Positions 16,914 through 26,387 of a DNA stretch of 64,000 bases are shown here, piece by piece. The notes under the pieces are model-generated. The model saw only the letters and a list, made by a program, of their open reading frames with translations. It was not told the DNA's origin and searched no databases. The number at the start of each line of letters is the position of its first letter. The first letter of the stretch is position 1. The translations under genes were made by a program, and so were the position numbers. Source of the DNA: Actinocatenispora sera (GTDB lineage: Bacteria; Actinomycetota; Actinomycetes; Mycobacteriales; Micromonosporaceae). The DNA is taken from positions 4,340,001-4,404,000 of the forward strand of contig NZ_AP023354.1 of NCBI RefSeq assembly GCF_018324685.1. The letters run 5' to 3'.

Positions 16914-18014
16914 GTGGTCGAGACTCCTGCCGGGCACCGGCAGACCAGCCGACGGATCAGCCGACGCGGACTGCTGGCCGCCGGCGGCGTGGCCCTCGGC
17001 GCCGGCATCGGCGCCCTCGCTGTCGGTACCGCGAGCGCCGGCACCGGCGCGACCGGCACCGCGTCCGCCGCGGGCGGGCCGGCGCTGCCCCGGTCGCCGC
17101 GGTTCGCGCTGGACGCACCGGGGCACGTGCTGTGGCGCGACAAGCTGCTGTTCAACAACACCGTGCTGCAGGCCCTGGCGTTCGACAACACCCGCGACGA
17201 GCTGTACACCGTGCAGCTGATGCAGGGCGGGCAGCAACTTCCGGGCGAGGACGCGCCGGTCGCCGGCGCCATCCGCGACCTGCACGGCGACATGTGCCTG
17301 ACCCGGCTGGACAGCACCGGTACGGTGCTCGGCCACATGTTCCTCACCGGGTTCGGGCACGGCGTGCAGATCGGCGTCGAGCCGTCGCCGAACGGCGCGT
17401 ACCTGTGGACCGAGACGAAGGCGATCGCCGACGACGGCAAGCACGGCTGGGGCAGCGTGCTCGGCCGGTTCCCGTTCGTCGACGGCGCGATCCTCACCCC
17501 CGACTCGCCGAGCCTGCGGCAGTACGCCCCGGTGCCCGGCGCGGACCGCACCACCGCGTCGACCGACCCGGTGCACGACACGATCACCATGCGGCACCGC
17601 GTCGACGGCCACTTCCGGTACGCGCTGTACCTGCTGCCGCAGCTGCGCGCCGGCGTGGTCAAGCCAATCGCCGAGGTCGCCCAGCCGGACGTGCTCGCCA
17701 CTGACTTCCAGGGTTACGCCACCTACGGCCGGTACCTGTACCTGATCGAGGGCAACGCCTTCGGCCACACCGGATCGGACCGGCCGACCGGCAACACCGT
17801 GGTCACCCGGGTGCGCTGGACCGACGGTGTGGTGGAGGGCCGGCAGCTGATGACCGTGGCGAACGACATGCGGTTCCGCGAGCCGGAGGGCATGGCGATC
17901 CAGGTCGGCCGGGGCGGCGCACCGCGGCTGGCGTTCGGCTTCGCCGAGACCATCTCGGACACCGACTCGCACAAGATCGCGACCGTCTGCTACCTGGACC
18001 AGCTCACCGGCTGA
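16914..18014 (+). CDS. Tat-exported helveticin J/TagC-like beta-propeller protein
   Basis: A 366-residue protein. GTG 16914 is chosen for its GGGAGG site seven bases upstream; GTG 16869 would add 15 residues. The N-terminus has RRISRRGLLAAGG, a twin-arginine signal, then an Ala/Gly-rich cleavage region. The mature part (from ~residue 55) starts with FALDAPGHVLWRDKLLFNNT and shows repeated beta-rich units. I recall it as the family shared by bacteriocin helveticin J and TagC-like proteins, in which the domain is a beta-propeller of unknown reaction. It probably acts outside the cell, perhaps on wall polymers. A palindrome upstream suggests regulation. Confidence 0.65.
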   Translation: MVETPAGHRQTSRRISRRGLLAAGGVALGAGIGALAVGTASAGTGATGTASAAGGPALPRSPRFALDAPGHVLWRDKLLFNNTVLQALAFDNTRDELYTVQLMQGGQQLPGEDAPVAGAIRDLHGDMCLTRLDSTGTVLGHMFLTGFGHGVQIGVEPSPNGAYLWTETKAIADDGKHGWGSVLGRFPFVDGAILTPDSPSLRQYAPVPGADRTTASTDPVHDTITMRHRVDGHFRYALYLLPQLRAGVVKPIAEVAQPDVLATDFQGYATYGRYLYLIEGNAFGHTGSDRPTGNTVVTRVRWTDGVVEGRQLMTVANDMRFREPEGMAIQVGRGGAPRLAFGFAETISDTDSHKIATVCYLDQLTG

Positions 18015-18021
18015 CGATGCG

Positions 18022-18049
18022 GCCGGCCCGGGGGTACGACCGGGCCGGC
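18022..18049. terminator. Hairpin between convergent genes
   Basis: GCCGGCCCGG and CCGGGCCGGC, perfect 10-bp arms with an 8-base loop, starting seven bases after the exported-protein stop and ending ten bases before the HAD gene end. Probably bidirectional. Confidence 0.65.
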
Positions 18050-18059
18050 GGTGCGGTGG

Positions 18060-18722
18060 TCACGCCGGCCAGATCGTGTCCAGCGTCGGCGCCAGTTCGG
18101 TGAGCGAGCCGATCCGGTAGCCGGCCCGGGCCAGCACGCCGGGATCCGGCGGGAAGTGCGGGTTGGGCGCGGCGACCACGGTCATCCCGGCGGCGAGCGC
18201 GGCGCGCAGCCCGTTGCTGGAGTCCTCGATCGCCACGCAGTCGCCGGCCGGTACGTCGATGCCGGCCGCGGCGGCCAGGTACACCGCCGGGTCCGGCTTG
18301 CCGGCGCCGGCCTGCTCGGACGAGATCGCGGCGCGCACCGTCCCGGTCAGCGCGGTACCGGCCAGGAACGCGTCGATGATCCGCGGCGGCGAGGAGGTGG
18401 CGATCGCGACCGGTGCCCGCCGTGCCGCCTCCCGGACCGCCTCGACGGCGTGCGGCAGCAGTGGCGGCCCGGCCGCGTACCGGTCGGCCATCCGGTCGAT
18501 GACCGCGGCCGCGACCTGCTCCGGCGGCAGCCGTACGCCGAGCGCCTCGACCAGGTAGCGGGCCCACTCGGGGGTGGACATCCCGAGCATCGCGGTGGTC
18601 GCCTCGTCGGTCCAGCGGCCGCCGAACTCGGCGACCACGCCGCGCCGGATCTCGTCCCACCACTGTTCGGAGTCGACCAGGACGCCGTCCAGATCGAAGA
18701 TCACGCCATGCCGTGTGTCCAT
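18060..18722 (-). CDS. HAD-IA family phosphatase (beta-phosphoglucomutase-like)
   Basis: A 220-residue haloacid-dehalogenase fold enzyme. Motif I is FDLDGVLVDS (nucleophile Asp near residue 10), motif II is ATSSPP, motif III is the Lys in GAGKPDPAVY, and motif IV is IEDSSNGLRAA. The cap is of the helical C1 type. The family hydrolyses sugar phosphates or isomerises them; here a substrate cannot be assigned. It stands alone between a convergent terminator and an HxlR gene. Confidence 0.88.
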   Translation of the reverse strand: MDTRHGVIFDLDGVLVDSEQWWDEIRRGVVAEFGGRWTDEATTAMLGMSTPEWARYLVEALGVRLPPEQVAAAVIDRMADRYAAGPPLLPHAVEAVREAARRAPVAIATSSPPRIIDAFLAGTALTGTVRAAISSEQAGAGKPDPAVYLAAAAGIDVPAGDCVAIEDSSNGLRAALAAGMTVVAAPNPHFPPDPGVLARAGYRIGSLTELAPTLDTIWPA

Positions 18723-18800
18723 GCGCCCACGATGCCATCCGCCGGTCGGTACCGGCGCCGGACCGGCCCCCGCGCATCGGGTCCGGCGGCAGCGGCCCGG

Positions 18801-19232
18801 CTACCGCATCTCGTTGTCGGGATGTTCGGCGTCGTACGCCGACCGCGCGGCGGCGATGGCCTCCTTGTTGTCACTCGACCACGCGGCCAGCGCCCGGACG
18901 AGGTGCGTCAGCGAGGAACCGCGGTCGGTGAGGCGGTAGTCGACCTGCGCCGGAACCGTGGGATACACCGTGCGGATGGCGAGGCCGTCGCGCTCCAGCC
19001 GACGAACCGTCAGCGTCAGCATCCGCTGCGAGATTCCGTCGATCGCCCGTTGCAACTCGCGGAACCGTCGCGGCCCGCTGGCCAGCTCGACGATCACCAG
19101 GACCGACCACTTGTCACCGACGCGGTCGAGGACGTCTCGGATCCCGCAGTCGGGATGGTCGGCCTTGCCGCAGGGCTCCAACTGGGCGGCCGGAACCCCG
19201 GTGGGGGTTACCGCCGTGTGCGTGGGTGACAT
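18801..19232 (-). CDS. HxlR-family transcriptional regulator
   Basis: A 143-residue winged-helix protein from ATG 19232 (AAGAAGG upstream). The core IRDVLDRVGDKWSVLVIVEL and the recognition region FRELQRAIDGISQRMLTLTV are diagnostic. Two cysteines, CGKADHPDC, sit before the helix-turn-helix; relatives use a single Cys there to sense quinones or aldehydes. It is divergent from an NmrA-like reductase, a frequent target of HxlR proteins. The 92-base gap holds two copies of AGTTAC (19271-19276 and 19290-19295) that could be half-sites. Confidence 0.88.
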   Translation of the reverse strand: MSPTHTAVTPTGVPAAQLEPCGKADHPDCGIRDVLDRVGDKWSVLVIVELASGPRRFRELQRAIDGISQRMLTLTVRRLERDGLAIRTVYPTVPAQVDYRLTDRGSSLTHLVRALAAWSSDNKEAIAAARSAYDAEHPDNEMR

Positions 19233-19324
19233 CGAACTGCCTTCTTGTGCGCCCGGTGGGGCCGAATGATAGTTACCAAACAGAACCTTAGTTACTGATG
19301 AGAACCACCTGGGAGGCTCACTCC

Positions 19325-20137
19325 ATGATCCTGGTCACCGGCGCCGGCGGGCACCTCGGCTCCCGCATCCTGGCCACGCTTCGACAGCGCGATGTCCCCG
19401 CGCTCGGCGGCAGCCGCGGAACGCGCACGGGCATCCGCCCGATGGACTTCGACCGGCCGGACACCATCGATCTGTCGTGCGTCGGTGTGCTCGTCCTGGT
19501 CTCCGCCGGCTACGCCGAGGACGACCAGGTCATCGCCCGCCACGCGGCGGTGCTCGACGCCGCGCGCCGCGACGGCGTCGAGCACGTCGTGTACACCAGT
19601 CTCGTCACCGCCGGCGACCATCTCGGGTTCGCTCTCGCGCACCGGGCGACCGAGCGGCTGATCATGGACAGTGGCCTGGCGTGGACCATGCTGCGCAACG
19701 GCATCTACGCCGAACTGTTCGGCAGCCTGATGGCGTGGAACGCCGCCGGCGAGTTGGTCACCCCGTTCGGCCAGGGGGCTCTCGCCGCCGTGGCCCGAGA
19801 CGACCTTGCCCGGGCGGCGGCAACGGTGGCGGCGGCGCCGGTGCGGCACGCGCACCGAAGCTATGACCTCGTCGGTACTCCGATCACGGCGGGCGAGGTC
19901 GCCGCGGCCCTGGGCGTCCGCCACCGGTCGATCTCCCTCGGTGAGCACCGCGCCGGAGTGCTCCGTACCGACGGGCTCCTGCCGTTCCAGCCACCGATGA
20001 TCGCGTCGATCGCCACGAGCATCCGGCACGGGTTTCTCGGCACGACGACCGGCGATCTCGAAGCGCTGCTCGGTCGCGCTCCGGTCGACGCGGTGCCCGT
20101 CGCGGCGGCCAGCGCGGCGCAGAACCGGACGGCGTAG
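19325..20137 (+). CDS. NmrA-like NAD(P)H-binding oxidoreductase
   Basis: A 270-residue atypical SDR. The cofactor motif TGAGGHLG is at residues 5-12. The chosen ATG has a GGGAGG site 8 bases upstream; the in-frame ATG at 19298 lacks one. The protein resembles quinone reductases of the QorB/YtfG type, with HVVYTSLVTAG and WTMLRNGIYAE in place of a classical Tyr-Lys pair. It may reduce quinones or sense the NADP pool. Divergence from HxlR fits a redox or electrophile response. Confidence 0.85.
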   Translation: MILVTGAGGHLGSRILATLRQRDVPALGGSRGTRTGIRPMDFDRPDTIDLSCVGVLVLVSAGYAEDDQVIARHAAVLDAARRDGVEHVVYTSLVTAGDHLGFALAHRATERLIMDSGLAWTMLRNGIYAELFGSLMAWNAAGELVTPFGQGALAAVARDDLARAAATVAAAPVRHAHRSYDLVGTPITAGEVAAALGVRHRSISLGEHRAGVLRTDGLLPFQPPMIASIATSIRHGFLGTTTGDLEALLGRAPVDAVPVAAASAAQNRTA

Positions 20138-20138
20138 C

Positions 20139-20167
20139 GGTCCCGCGCCGCCGGTCGGTGCGGGACC
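20139..20167 (+). terminator. Hairpin after the NmrA-like gene
   Basis: GGTCCCGC and GCGGGACC, perfect 8-bp arms with a 13-base loop, beginning two bases past the stop. Confidence 0.5.
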
Positions 20168-20255
20168 CGGGTCGGCGGTGCGGCAAGCTGGGGGAGTCTC
20201 GAGGTCCGCAGCCCGGTGCCCGGCAGTTGCCGCGGCCCGGCGAAGGGAGAGCTTC

Positions 20256-21479
20256 ATGGCGGAACAGCTGGCGATCACCGGCGGCCGGGTCGTCCCGGTC
20301 GGGGCCGAGCCGATCGACGACGGCGTGGTGCTCGTCGAGGACGGGCGCATCACCGCGGTCGGCCCGGCCGGCGAGGTGACCGTACCGGCCGGCGCCCGAA
20401 CCGTCGACGCGACCGGCCAGTGGGTGCTGCCCGGGTTCGTCGACGGGCACGTGCACGCGGGCATCGGCGAGGAGGGCATCGGCTGGGAGGGTCGCGACTA
20501 CAACGAGATGACCGACCCCAACGGCGCCCGGCTGCGCGCGCTGGACGGCATCAACCCGGCCGACATCGGCCTCGCCGACGCCCTGGCCGGCGGCATCACC
20601 ACGGTGGTGGTCAAGCCCGGCTCGGGCAACCCGATCGGCGGCCAGACCGCCGCGATCAAGACCTGGGGGCGCACCGTCGACGAGATGGTCGTGCGCGACC
20701 CGGCCAGCGTGAAGAGCGCGCTCGGGGAGAACCCGAAGCGGGTGTACGGCGAGCAGAAGAAGCTGCCGTCCACCCGGCTCGGCGTGGCCGCGGTCATCCG
20801 AGACGCGTTCCTGCACACCCAGGACTACGTCGCGGCCCGCTCGCACGCCGCCGACGAGGGCAAGCCGTTCGACCGCAATCCCACGTACGAGACGCTCGCC
20901 CGGGTGCTGTCCGGCGAGATCCCGTGGTGCCAGCACACCCACCGGGCCGACGACATCGCGACCGCGGTACGGCTGTCCGAGGAGTTCGGCTACCGGCTGG
21001 TGGTCAACCACGGTACCGAGGCGCACCTGCTGGCGGATCTGTTGGCGGACAAGCAGATCCCGGTGATGATCGGCCCGCTGTTCATCAACCGGTCGAAGGT
21101 CGAGGTGGCCCAGCGTTCGCTGCGCAACCCCGGCATCCTGGACCGGGCCGGCGTCGAGATCGCGATCATCACCGACCACCCGGTGGTACCGATCGACTTC
21201 CTGATCTACCAGGCCGCGCTGTCGGTGAAGGAGGGGCTGGACCGCGGTACCGCGCTGCGCTCGATCAGCGTCAACCCGGCGCGGATGCTCGGCCTGGACG
21301 ACCGGGTCGGTACCCTCGCCGCCGGCCGCGACGCCGACGTCGTGCTGTGGTCCGGCGACCCGCTGGATGTCACCAGCCGAGCCCTGCGGGTCTTCGTCGC
21401 CGGCCGCGACGTGTACCACTGGGACGACACCCGCGGCGTCGGCGTCACCGCCAACCCGCACTACGACGAGACGGCCTGA
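20256..21479 (+). CDS. Amidohydrolase (imidazolonepropionase-like)
   Basis: A 407-residue metal-dependent hydrolase. The metal motif GHVHAG lies near residue 66; later ligand regions are QHTHRADD, NHGTEAHL and ITDHPVVP. The last ~70 residues return to the composite beta-domain, with GTLAAGRDADVVLWSGDP, as in the family. No signal peptide, so cytoplasmic. ATG 20256 follows a GAAGGGAGA ribosome site. It may cleave a cyclic amide or a dipeptide; no neighbour reveals the substrate. Confidence 0.87.
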   Translation: MAEQLAITGGRVVPVGAEPIDDGVVLVEDGRITAVGPAGEVTVPAGARTVDATGQWVLPGFVDGHVHAGIGEEGIGWEGRDYNEMTDPNGARLRALDGINPADIGLADALAGGITTVVVKPGSGNPIGGQTAAIKTWGRTVDEMVVRDPASVKSALGENPKRVYGEQKKLPSTRLGVAAVIRDAFLHTQDYVAARSHAADEGKPFDRNPTYETLARVLSGEIPWCQHTHRADDIATAVRLSEEFGYRLVVNHGTEAHLLADLLADKQIPVMIGPLFINRSKVEVAQRSLRNPGILDRAGVEIAIITDHPVVPIDFLIYQAALSVKEGLDRGTALRSISVNPARMLGLDDRVGTLAAGRDADVVLWSGDPLDVTSRALRVFVAGRDVYHWDDTRGVGVTANPHYDETA

Positions 21480-21489
21480 CGGTCGAGCG

Positions 21490-21512
21490 CCCGGGCGCCC
21501 AGCGCGCCCGGG
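21490..21512. terminator. Hairpin between convergent genes
   Basis: CCCGGGCG and CGCCCGGG with a 7-base loop, lying exactly between the amidohydrolase stop and the end of the small reverse gene. Confidence 0.5.
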
Positions 21513-21728
21513 TTACTCGGTGGGGTCCGGGGCTGCCGTGGGGGCCTCGGAGTAGAGGGCGACGATCCACTGCTCGGCGGTGGTGCCCTCCTCCTCGTCC
21601 GGCACCGACTCGTTGTGCAGGGTGACGCCGAAGCCGAGGGTGGCGGCGGCGTTGACCGCCTCGATGGCCTCCTCGACGGTGCCGAACCACATCCGCTGGA
21701 TCAGTTCGGCCTCGTTCGCTGCCGTCAC
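21513..21728 (-). CDS. Small acidic hypothetical protein (71 aa)
   Basis: A reverse-strand gene from GTG 21728 with a GAGGAGGG site about 5 bases upstream. The product has an amphipathic helix ([20 protein letters not shown]) then two likely strands and an acidic, Pro-rich end. No membrane helix, no known domain. The longer frame (to 21974) would run through the HAD gene start on the opposite strand and is unlikely. Function unknown. Confidence 0.6.
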   Translation of the reverse strand: MTAANEAELIQRMWFGTVEEAIEAVNAAATLGFGVTLHNESVPDEEEGTTAEQWIVALYSEAPTAAPDPTE

Positions 21729-21855
21729 GTGTGCCCTCCTCGGCGCCCGATCATCGTCGCGGGTCATGGTCGCACACGGGGGGCCGGCCCGATCCGCCGG
21801 CCGATCTTCATCGCGTCGGCACCCGCATGCCGGCCGCGATCGGCCAGGATGGGGT

Positions 21856-22638
21856 ATGACCACACGACGGCCCACCGAGTGCTGGCTGACCGACATGGAC
21901 GGGGTGCTCATCCACGAGGGTTCCCCGGTGCCCGGCGCGCAGGAGTTCATCAAGCGGCTCCGCGACTCCGGCAAGCGCTACCTGGTGCTCACCAACAACT
22001 CGATGCAGACGCCGCGCGACCTGCAGGCCCGGCTGGACCGGATGGGCATCGCGGTGCCGGAACAGGCGATCTTCACCTCGGCGCTGGCGACCGCGCAGTT
22101 CCTGAACGACCAGCGACCGGGCGGCTCCGCGTACGTGATCGGCGAGGCGGGGCTGACCACGGCGCTGTACCAGATCGGGTACGTGCTCAGTGACCACGAC
22201 CCGGACTACGTGATCCTGGGGGAGACCCGCACGTACAGCTTCGAGGCGATCACCCGGGCGATCCGGCTGGTCGCCGACGGGGCGCGGTTCCTCGCCACCA
22301 ACCCCGATCCGACCGGCCCGTCCGGCCAGGGGGTACTGCCGGCGACCGGATCGGTGGCGGCGCTGATCTCGAAGGCGACCGGCGTCGAGCCGTACTTCGT
22401 CGGCAAGCCGAACCCGATGATGATGCGCTCGGCGCTGAACACCGTGCAGGCGCACTCGGAGTCCACGGTGATGATCGGCGACCGGATGGACACCGACGTG
22501 CTGTGCGGGATGGAGGCCGGGCTGGAGACGGTGCTGGTGCTGACCGGCATCACCCAGCGCGACGAGATCGAGCGATTCCCGTACCGGCCGTCGCGGGTGG
22601 TGGACTCGATCGCCGACCTGGTCGACGAGATCGGCTGA
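21856..22638 (+). CDS. HAD-IIA family phosphatase (NagD-like)
   Basis: A 260-residue enzyme. Motif I is [11 protein letters not shown] (nucleophile Asp near residue 13), motif II VLTNNS, motif III Lys in VGKPNPMMM, and motif [12 protein letters not shown]. The large alpha/beta C2 cap between motifs II and III is typical of the NagD/AraL/phosphoglycolate group, which hydrolyse small phosphates such as nucleotides, sugar phosphates or pyridoxal phosphate. Substrate here unknown. Single gene; an imperfect hairpin at about 22652-22683 may end it. Confidence 0.88.
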   Translation: MTTRRPTECWLTDMDGVLIHEGSPVPGAQEFIKRLRDSGKRYLVLTNNSMQTPRDLQARLDRMGIAVPEQAIFTSALATAQFLNDQRPGGSAYVIGEAGLTTALYQIGYVLSDHDPDYVILGETRTYSFEAITRAIRLVADGARFLATNPDPTGPSGQGVLPATGSVAALISKATGVEPYFVGKPNPMMMRSALNTVQAHSESTVMIGDRMDTDVLCGMEAGLETVLVLTGITQRDEIERFPYRPSRVVDSIADLVDEIG

Positions 22639-22792
22639 GGCGGACCGGTCGGCCCGATCGGCGGATCGGGTGGGCCGGTTACCGCCAAGTAAAAAATCCG
22701 GCATCAGGGACTTGTCTGTCCTGTGTCGCGGCGCGATCATCAAACACGAGAAAATCTCGCGACCTGCCGATGACCCGTGGAGGGGATCGCGC

Positions 22793-25642
22793 ATGATTCG
22801 AATCCGCCCGTCGACCCGCAGAACGGTGTCCCTGGTCGGTGCGCTGGGCTGCCTGGCCGCGTTGCTGGTGGCCGGCCCGGCCAGCGCCGGTGCCGACTCG
22901 CCCGACGACTCCGTCACCGACTACTGCCAGGGGCACTGCAACGACATCCTGCCGCCCGGCGAGAACGGCAACGCCACGCTGGCGCAGATCCTGCTCAACC
23001 GCACCCTGGGCACCCGGCCCAAACACACCGACGACCAGCTCGGCAAGTACGCCGACCTGGTCAACGGCTACCAGCAGCTGACCGACGACAAGCTCGGCAG
23101 CTACTTCAACGACTCGTCCCTGGGCGTGCCCGGCGACCAGGTGGCGAGCAGCATCTCCCCGCGCGACGACGTGACGATCGTGCGGGACAAGGCGACCGGG
23201 GTACCGCACGTCTACGGCACCACCCGCGCCGGCACCGAGTACGGCGCGGGCTACGCCGCCGCGCAGGACCGGCTGTGGCTGATGGACCTGTTCCGGCACG
23301 TCGGCCGCGGCGAGCTGACCGGCTTCGCCGGCGGCGCGCCGGGCAACCGGGCGCTGGAGCAGCAGTTCTGGCGGCAGGCCCCGTACACCGAGCAGGACCT
23401 GCAGGACCAGGTCGACCGGGTGGCGAACTCCGGTACCCGCGGCGCGCAGGCGCTGCGGGACGTGACCAACTACGTCGACGGCATCAACGCCTACATCGAC
23501 AAGGCGTACTCGTCCCGCACGTTCCCCGGGGAGTACGACCTGACCGGACACGTCGATCCGATCACCAACGCCGGCGGGATCGACCACTTCAAGCCGACCG
23601 ACCTGGTCGCGATCGCCGCGGTGATCGGCGCGCTGTTCGGCGCCGGCGGCGGCAACGAGGTCACCAACGCGCTGGCCAAGCAGGCGTTCGACGCCAAGTA
23701 CGGGGTGGCCAAGGGCGACGCGATGTGGCAGGCGTTCCGGGAGCAGAACGACCCGGAGGCGGTGCTGACCCTGCACGACGGCCAGAAGTTCCCGTACGGC
23801 GGGGCCGGCGCCGACGCGCCCAGCGTCGCGATGCCCGATCCGGGCTCGGTGACGCCCGAGCAGCTGGTCTACGACCCGACCGGGTCCGCGGGCTCGTCGG
23901 CGGTGTCGAAGGCCGCCGTGGCGCCGAAGAAGTACCGCTCGGTCGCCGGCATGTACAACCACGGCGTGCTGCCCGCCGACCTGCTGGACTCGCCCAAGCA
24001 CGGGATGTCCAACGCGCTGGTGGTCTCCGCGGCGCACGCGGCCGGCGGCCACCCGGTCGCGGTGTTCGGCCCGCAGACCGGCTACTTCGCCCCGCAGCTG
24101 CTGATGCTCGAGGAGCTGGAGGGGCCGGGGATCAGCGCCCGCGGTGCCGCGTTCGCCGGCCTGAGCTTCTACGTCGAGCTCGGCCGCGGCCAGGACTACT
24201 CGTGGAGCGCCACCTCGGCCGGCCAGGACATCACCGACACCTACGCGGTACCGCTGTGCAACGCCGACGGGTCGCCCGCGACGAAGGCGTCCCAGTCGTA
24301 CCTGTTCCACGGCAGGTGCACGGCCATGCAGCGGCTGGAGCGCGACGACGCGTGGTCGCCGACGCTCGCCGACCAGACCGCAGCCGGCTCCTACAAGCTG
24401 GTGATGTACCGGACCAAGTACGGGCTGGTGCAGTCGCGCGCGATGGTCGACGGCAAGCCCGTCGCGTTCACCTCGTTGCGTTCCAGCTACCAGCACGAGG
24501 TCGATTCGATCATCGGGTTCCAGGAGTTCAACGACCCGGGCGCGATCCACTCCGCGTCCGACTTCCAGCACGCGGCGGCCGACGTGAACTACACGTTCAA
24601 CTGGTTCTACGTCGACTCGACCGACACCGCGTACTTCAACTCCGGTGACAACCCGGTGCGTCCGTCCGATGTGGACTTCGACCTGCCGGTCCGGGCGGCG
24701 CAGCAGTACGAGTGGGCGGACTTCGACCCGTCCGACAACACCGCGGCCTACACGGCCTTCGACGCGCACCCGCAGTCGCGTAACCAGGACTACTACGTCA
24801 GCTGGAACAACAAGCAGGCCCTCGACTACGGCACCGCGCAGCCCGGTGACGGCCCGGTGCACCGGGTGAACCTGCTCGACGATCGGGTGAAGGCGCTGGT
24901 CGACAGCGGCCAGAAGGTGACCCGGGCCGACCTGACCAAGGCGATGGAGGACGCCGCCAACGCCGACCTGCGCGGCGAGGACGTGCTGCCCCTGGCGTTG
25001 CAGGTCATCGAGACCGCACCGGTCACCGACCCGGACCTGGCCACGGTGGTGAATGCGCTGAAGGCCTGGCAGCAGGCCGGCTCGCACCGGGTCTCCGCCC
25101 GCACCGGCGACAAGTCCTATGTGGATGGTGACACCATCCGGATCATGGACGCCTGGTGGCCGCTGCTGGTCTCCGCCGAGTTCCGGCCCGGCATGGGCGA
25201 CTCGCTCTACGCGGCGCAGGCCGCGGCGCTGCAGATCAACGAGTCGCCGTCCGGCGGCCAGAACGGCGACACCGGCGGCGGTACCTCGGTCAACGAAGCG
25301 CAGGGCCACAAGGGCTCGTCGTTCCAGTACGGCTGGTGGAGCTACGTGCACAAGGACCTGCGTGCGGTACTGGGCAAGCCGGTGTCCGGCGGTCTCGGCA
25401 CCACCTTCTGCGGCGGCGGTGACCTGGCGAAGTGCCGTACCGCCCTGCTGGACAGCCTGCAGCAGGCCGCGGCCGAGCCGGCCGATCAGGTGTATCCCGG
25501 TGACGACAGCTGCGACGCCGGCGACCAGTGGTGCGCCGACTCGATCATCCAGCACCCGCTGGGCGGCGTCACCGACCCGACGATCGGCTGGCAGAACCGG
25601 CCCACCTTCCAGCAGGTGGTCCAGTACCAGTCGCACCGCTGA
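22793..25642 (+). CDS. Secreted penicillin acylase-family Ntn hydrolase
   Basis: A 949-residue precursor with a Sec-type signal (basic RIRPSTRRT, hydrophobic core, likely cut after ASAGA near residue 34). The family is made as one chain and self-cleaves into alpha, spacer and beta parts. The beta chain would begin at Ser406 in KHGMSNALVV, where Ser is the catalytic N-terminal nucleophile. The VRDKATGVPHVYG stretch near residue 133 begins the alpha domain. Members hydrolyse penicillins, acyl-homoserine lactones or other amides. Length and cysteine-containing C-terminus (four Cys in the last ~75 residues) suggest an extracellular enzyme. ATG 22793 follows GGAGGGG. Confidence 0.87.
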   Translation: MIRIRPSTRRTVSLVGALGCLAALLVAGPASAGADSPDDSVTDYCQGHCNDILPPGENGNATLAQILLNRTLGTRPKHTDDQLGKYADLVNGYQQLTDDKLGSYFNDSSLGVPGDQVASSISPRDDVTIVRDKATGVPHVYGTTRAGTEYGAGYAAAQDRLWLMDLFRHVGRGELTGFAGGAPGNRALEQQFWRQAPYTEQDLQDQVDRVANSGTRGAQALRDVTNYVDGINAYIDKAYSSRTFPGEYDLTGHVDPITNAGGIDHFKPTDLVAIAAVIGALFGAGGGNEVTNALAKQAFDAKYGVAKGDAMWQAFREQNDPEAVLTLHDGQKFPYGGAGADAPSVAMPDPGSVTPEQLVYDPTGSAGSSAVSKAAVAPKKYRSVAGMYNHGVLPADLLDSPKHGMSNALVVSAAHAAGGHPVAVFGPQTGYFAPQLLMLEELEGPGISARGAAFAGLSFYVELGRGQDYSWSATSAGQDITDTYAVPLCNADGSPATKASQSYLFHGRCTAMQRLERDDAWSPTLADQTAAGSYKLVMYRTKYGLVQSRAMVDGKPVAFTSLRSSYQHEVDSIIGFQEFNDPGAIHSASDFQHAAADVNYTFNWFYVDSTDTAYFNSGDNPVRPSDVDFDLPVRAAQQYEWADFDPSDNTAAYTAFDAHPQSRNQDYYVSWNNKQALDYGTAQPGDGPVHRVNLLDDRVKALVDSGQKVTRADLTKAMEDAANADLRGEDVLPLALQVIETAPVTDPDLATVVNALKAWQQAGSHRVSARTGDKSYVDGDTIRIMDAWWPLLVSAEFRPGMGDSLYAAQAAALQINESPSGGQNGDTGGGTSVNEAQGHKGSSFQYGWWSYVHKDLRAVLGKPVSGGLGTTFCGGGDLAKCRTALLDSLQQAAAEPADQVYPGDDSCDAGDQWCADSIIQHPLGGVTDPTIGWQNRPTFQQVVQYQSHR

Positions 25643-25646
25643 CCGC

Positions 25647-25692
25647 TGGGTCGGCGCCGTTCACCCCCCTCGCGGTGGACGGCGCCGACCCA
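25647..25692. terminator. Hairpin after the penicillin acylase gene
   Basis: Perfect 14-bp arms, TGGGTCGGCGCCGT (25647-25660) and its complement (25679-25692). Inside, CACC and GGTG can extend the stem. It starts 4 bases after the stop codon. Confidence 0.75.
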
Positions 25693-25710
25693 CCCAGCCG
25701 TTCACCGCAG

Positions 25711-25770
25711 CCTTTGCTCTGCTTTCTCATGGGAAGCAGGTGCGCTTCCTCATGGGAAGCAGAGCAAAGG
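25711..25770. terminator. Second nested hairpin with internal direct repeat
   Basis: Outer arms CCTTTGCTCTGCTT (25711-25724) and AAGCAGAGCAAAGG (25757-25770) are perfect. The spacer carries two copies of TCATGGGAAGCAG and an inner inverted repeat GGAAGC/GCTTCC. The sequence is less GC-rich than its surroundings. It lies between convergent genes, so a bidirectional terminator or a mobile repeat remnant are both possible. Confidence 0.6.
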
Positions 25771-25799
25771 GCCCGGGACGCTACTCCCGGGGGCCACGG

Positions 25800-26306
25800 T
25801 CACTGCTGGGCGACGGCGAGCGGCTGGGGAGCCGCAGTGTCGGCTCGGCGCAGGTGCCGGTAGGCGAGCAGTAGCGGGACGATGCCGACCACACCGAACG
25901 AGCAGTCGACGAACCGCCAGTACAGCGGGATGTCCCGGATCGGGCCGGCGATCATCGCGAGCGGGAGCACCGCCACGCAGGCGACCATGCCCCACTGCAC
26001 CACCCAGACGTTGCGGACCGGGTCGCGCAGCGGCCCGACGAACGCCAGCGCGATCACCAGATGCGCGAACGCGAGCCAGTCGGTCCCGTACGCCAGGTAC
26101 GGGTAGCGGACGCTGGCGTCGCGCAGCCCGTCGGCCACCGAGGAAAGGAACGCCGCCGGCCCCGGCAGCAGCGTGTCCACCGACAGCGCGTGCAGCACCG
26201 TCACCAGCAACCGCGACTCGCTGACCAGTGGAAACGCCGTCAGCCCGCTGATCACCAAGCCGATGATGAACACGATCAGATAGCCGCGCACACGCCGGAT
26301 CCGCAT
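25800..26306 (-). CDS. Four-helix membrane protein, unknown function
   Basis: A 168-residue protein with four hydrophobic segments: about residues 8-27, 65-90, 98-120 and 130-150. It starts RIRRVRGYLIVF, a basic cytoplasmic N-terminus. Conserved-looking polar spots include YPYLAYGTDWLAFAH and IPLYWRFVDCSFG. I do not recognise the family with certainty. ATG 26306 is used, though its ribosome site is weak and upstream in-frame codons exist. It is divergent from the rhodanese gene. Confidence 0.68.
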   Translation of the reverse strand: MRIRRVRGYLIVFIIGLVISGLTAFPLVSESRLLVTVLHALSVDTLLPGPAAFLSSVADGLRDASVRYPYLAYGTDWLAFAHLVIALAFVGPLRDPVRNVWVVQWGMVACVAVLPLAMIAGPIRDIPLYWRFVDCSFGVVGIVPLLLAYRHLRRADTAAPQPLAVAQQ

Positions 26307-26387
26307 GCCAGCAGTATCGAGCGCCGATGTGAAGATCCGATGGACGTCCTGCAAGCGTCTCGAACCTTCTGCGCGTACCGTCGAACG

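Noticed and set aside
22679-25636. 985-residue reverse frame opposite the penicillin acylase gene
   Set aside because: It is the antisense shadow of a clear real gene, rich in Val/Arg/Gly/His with no domain.
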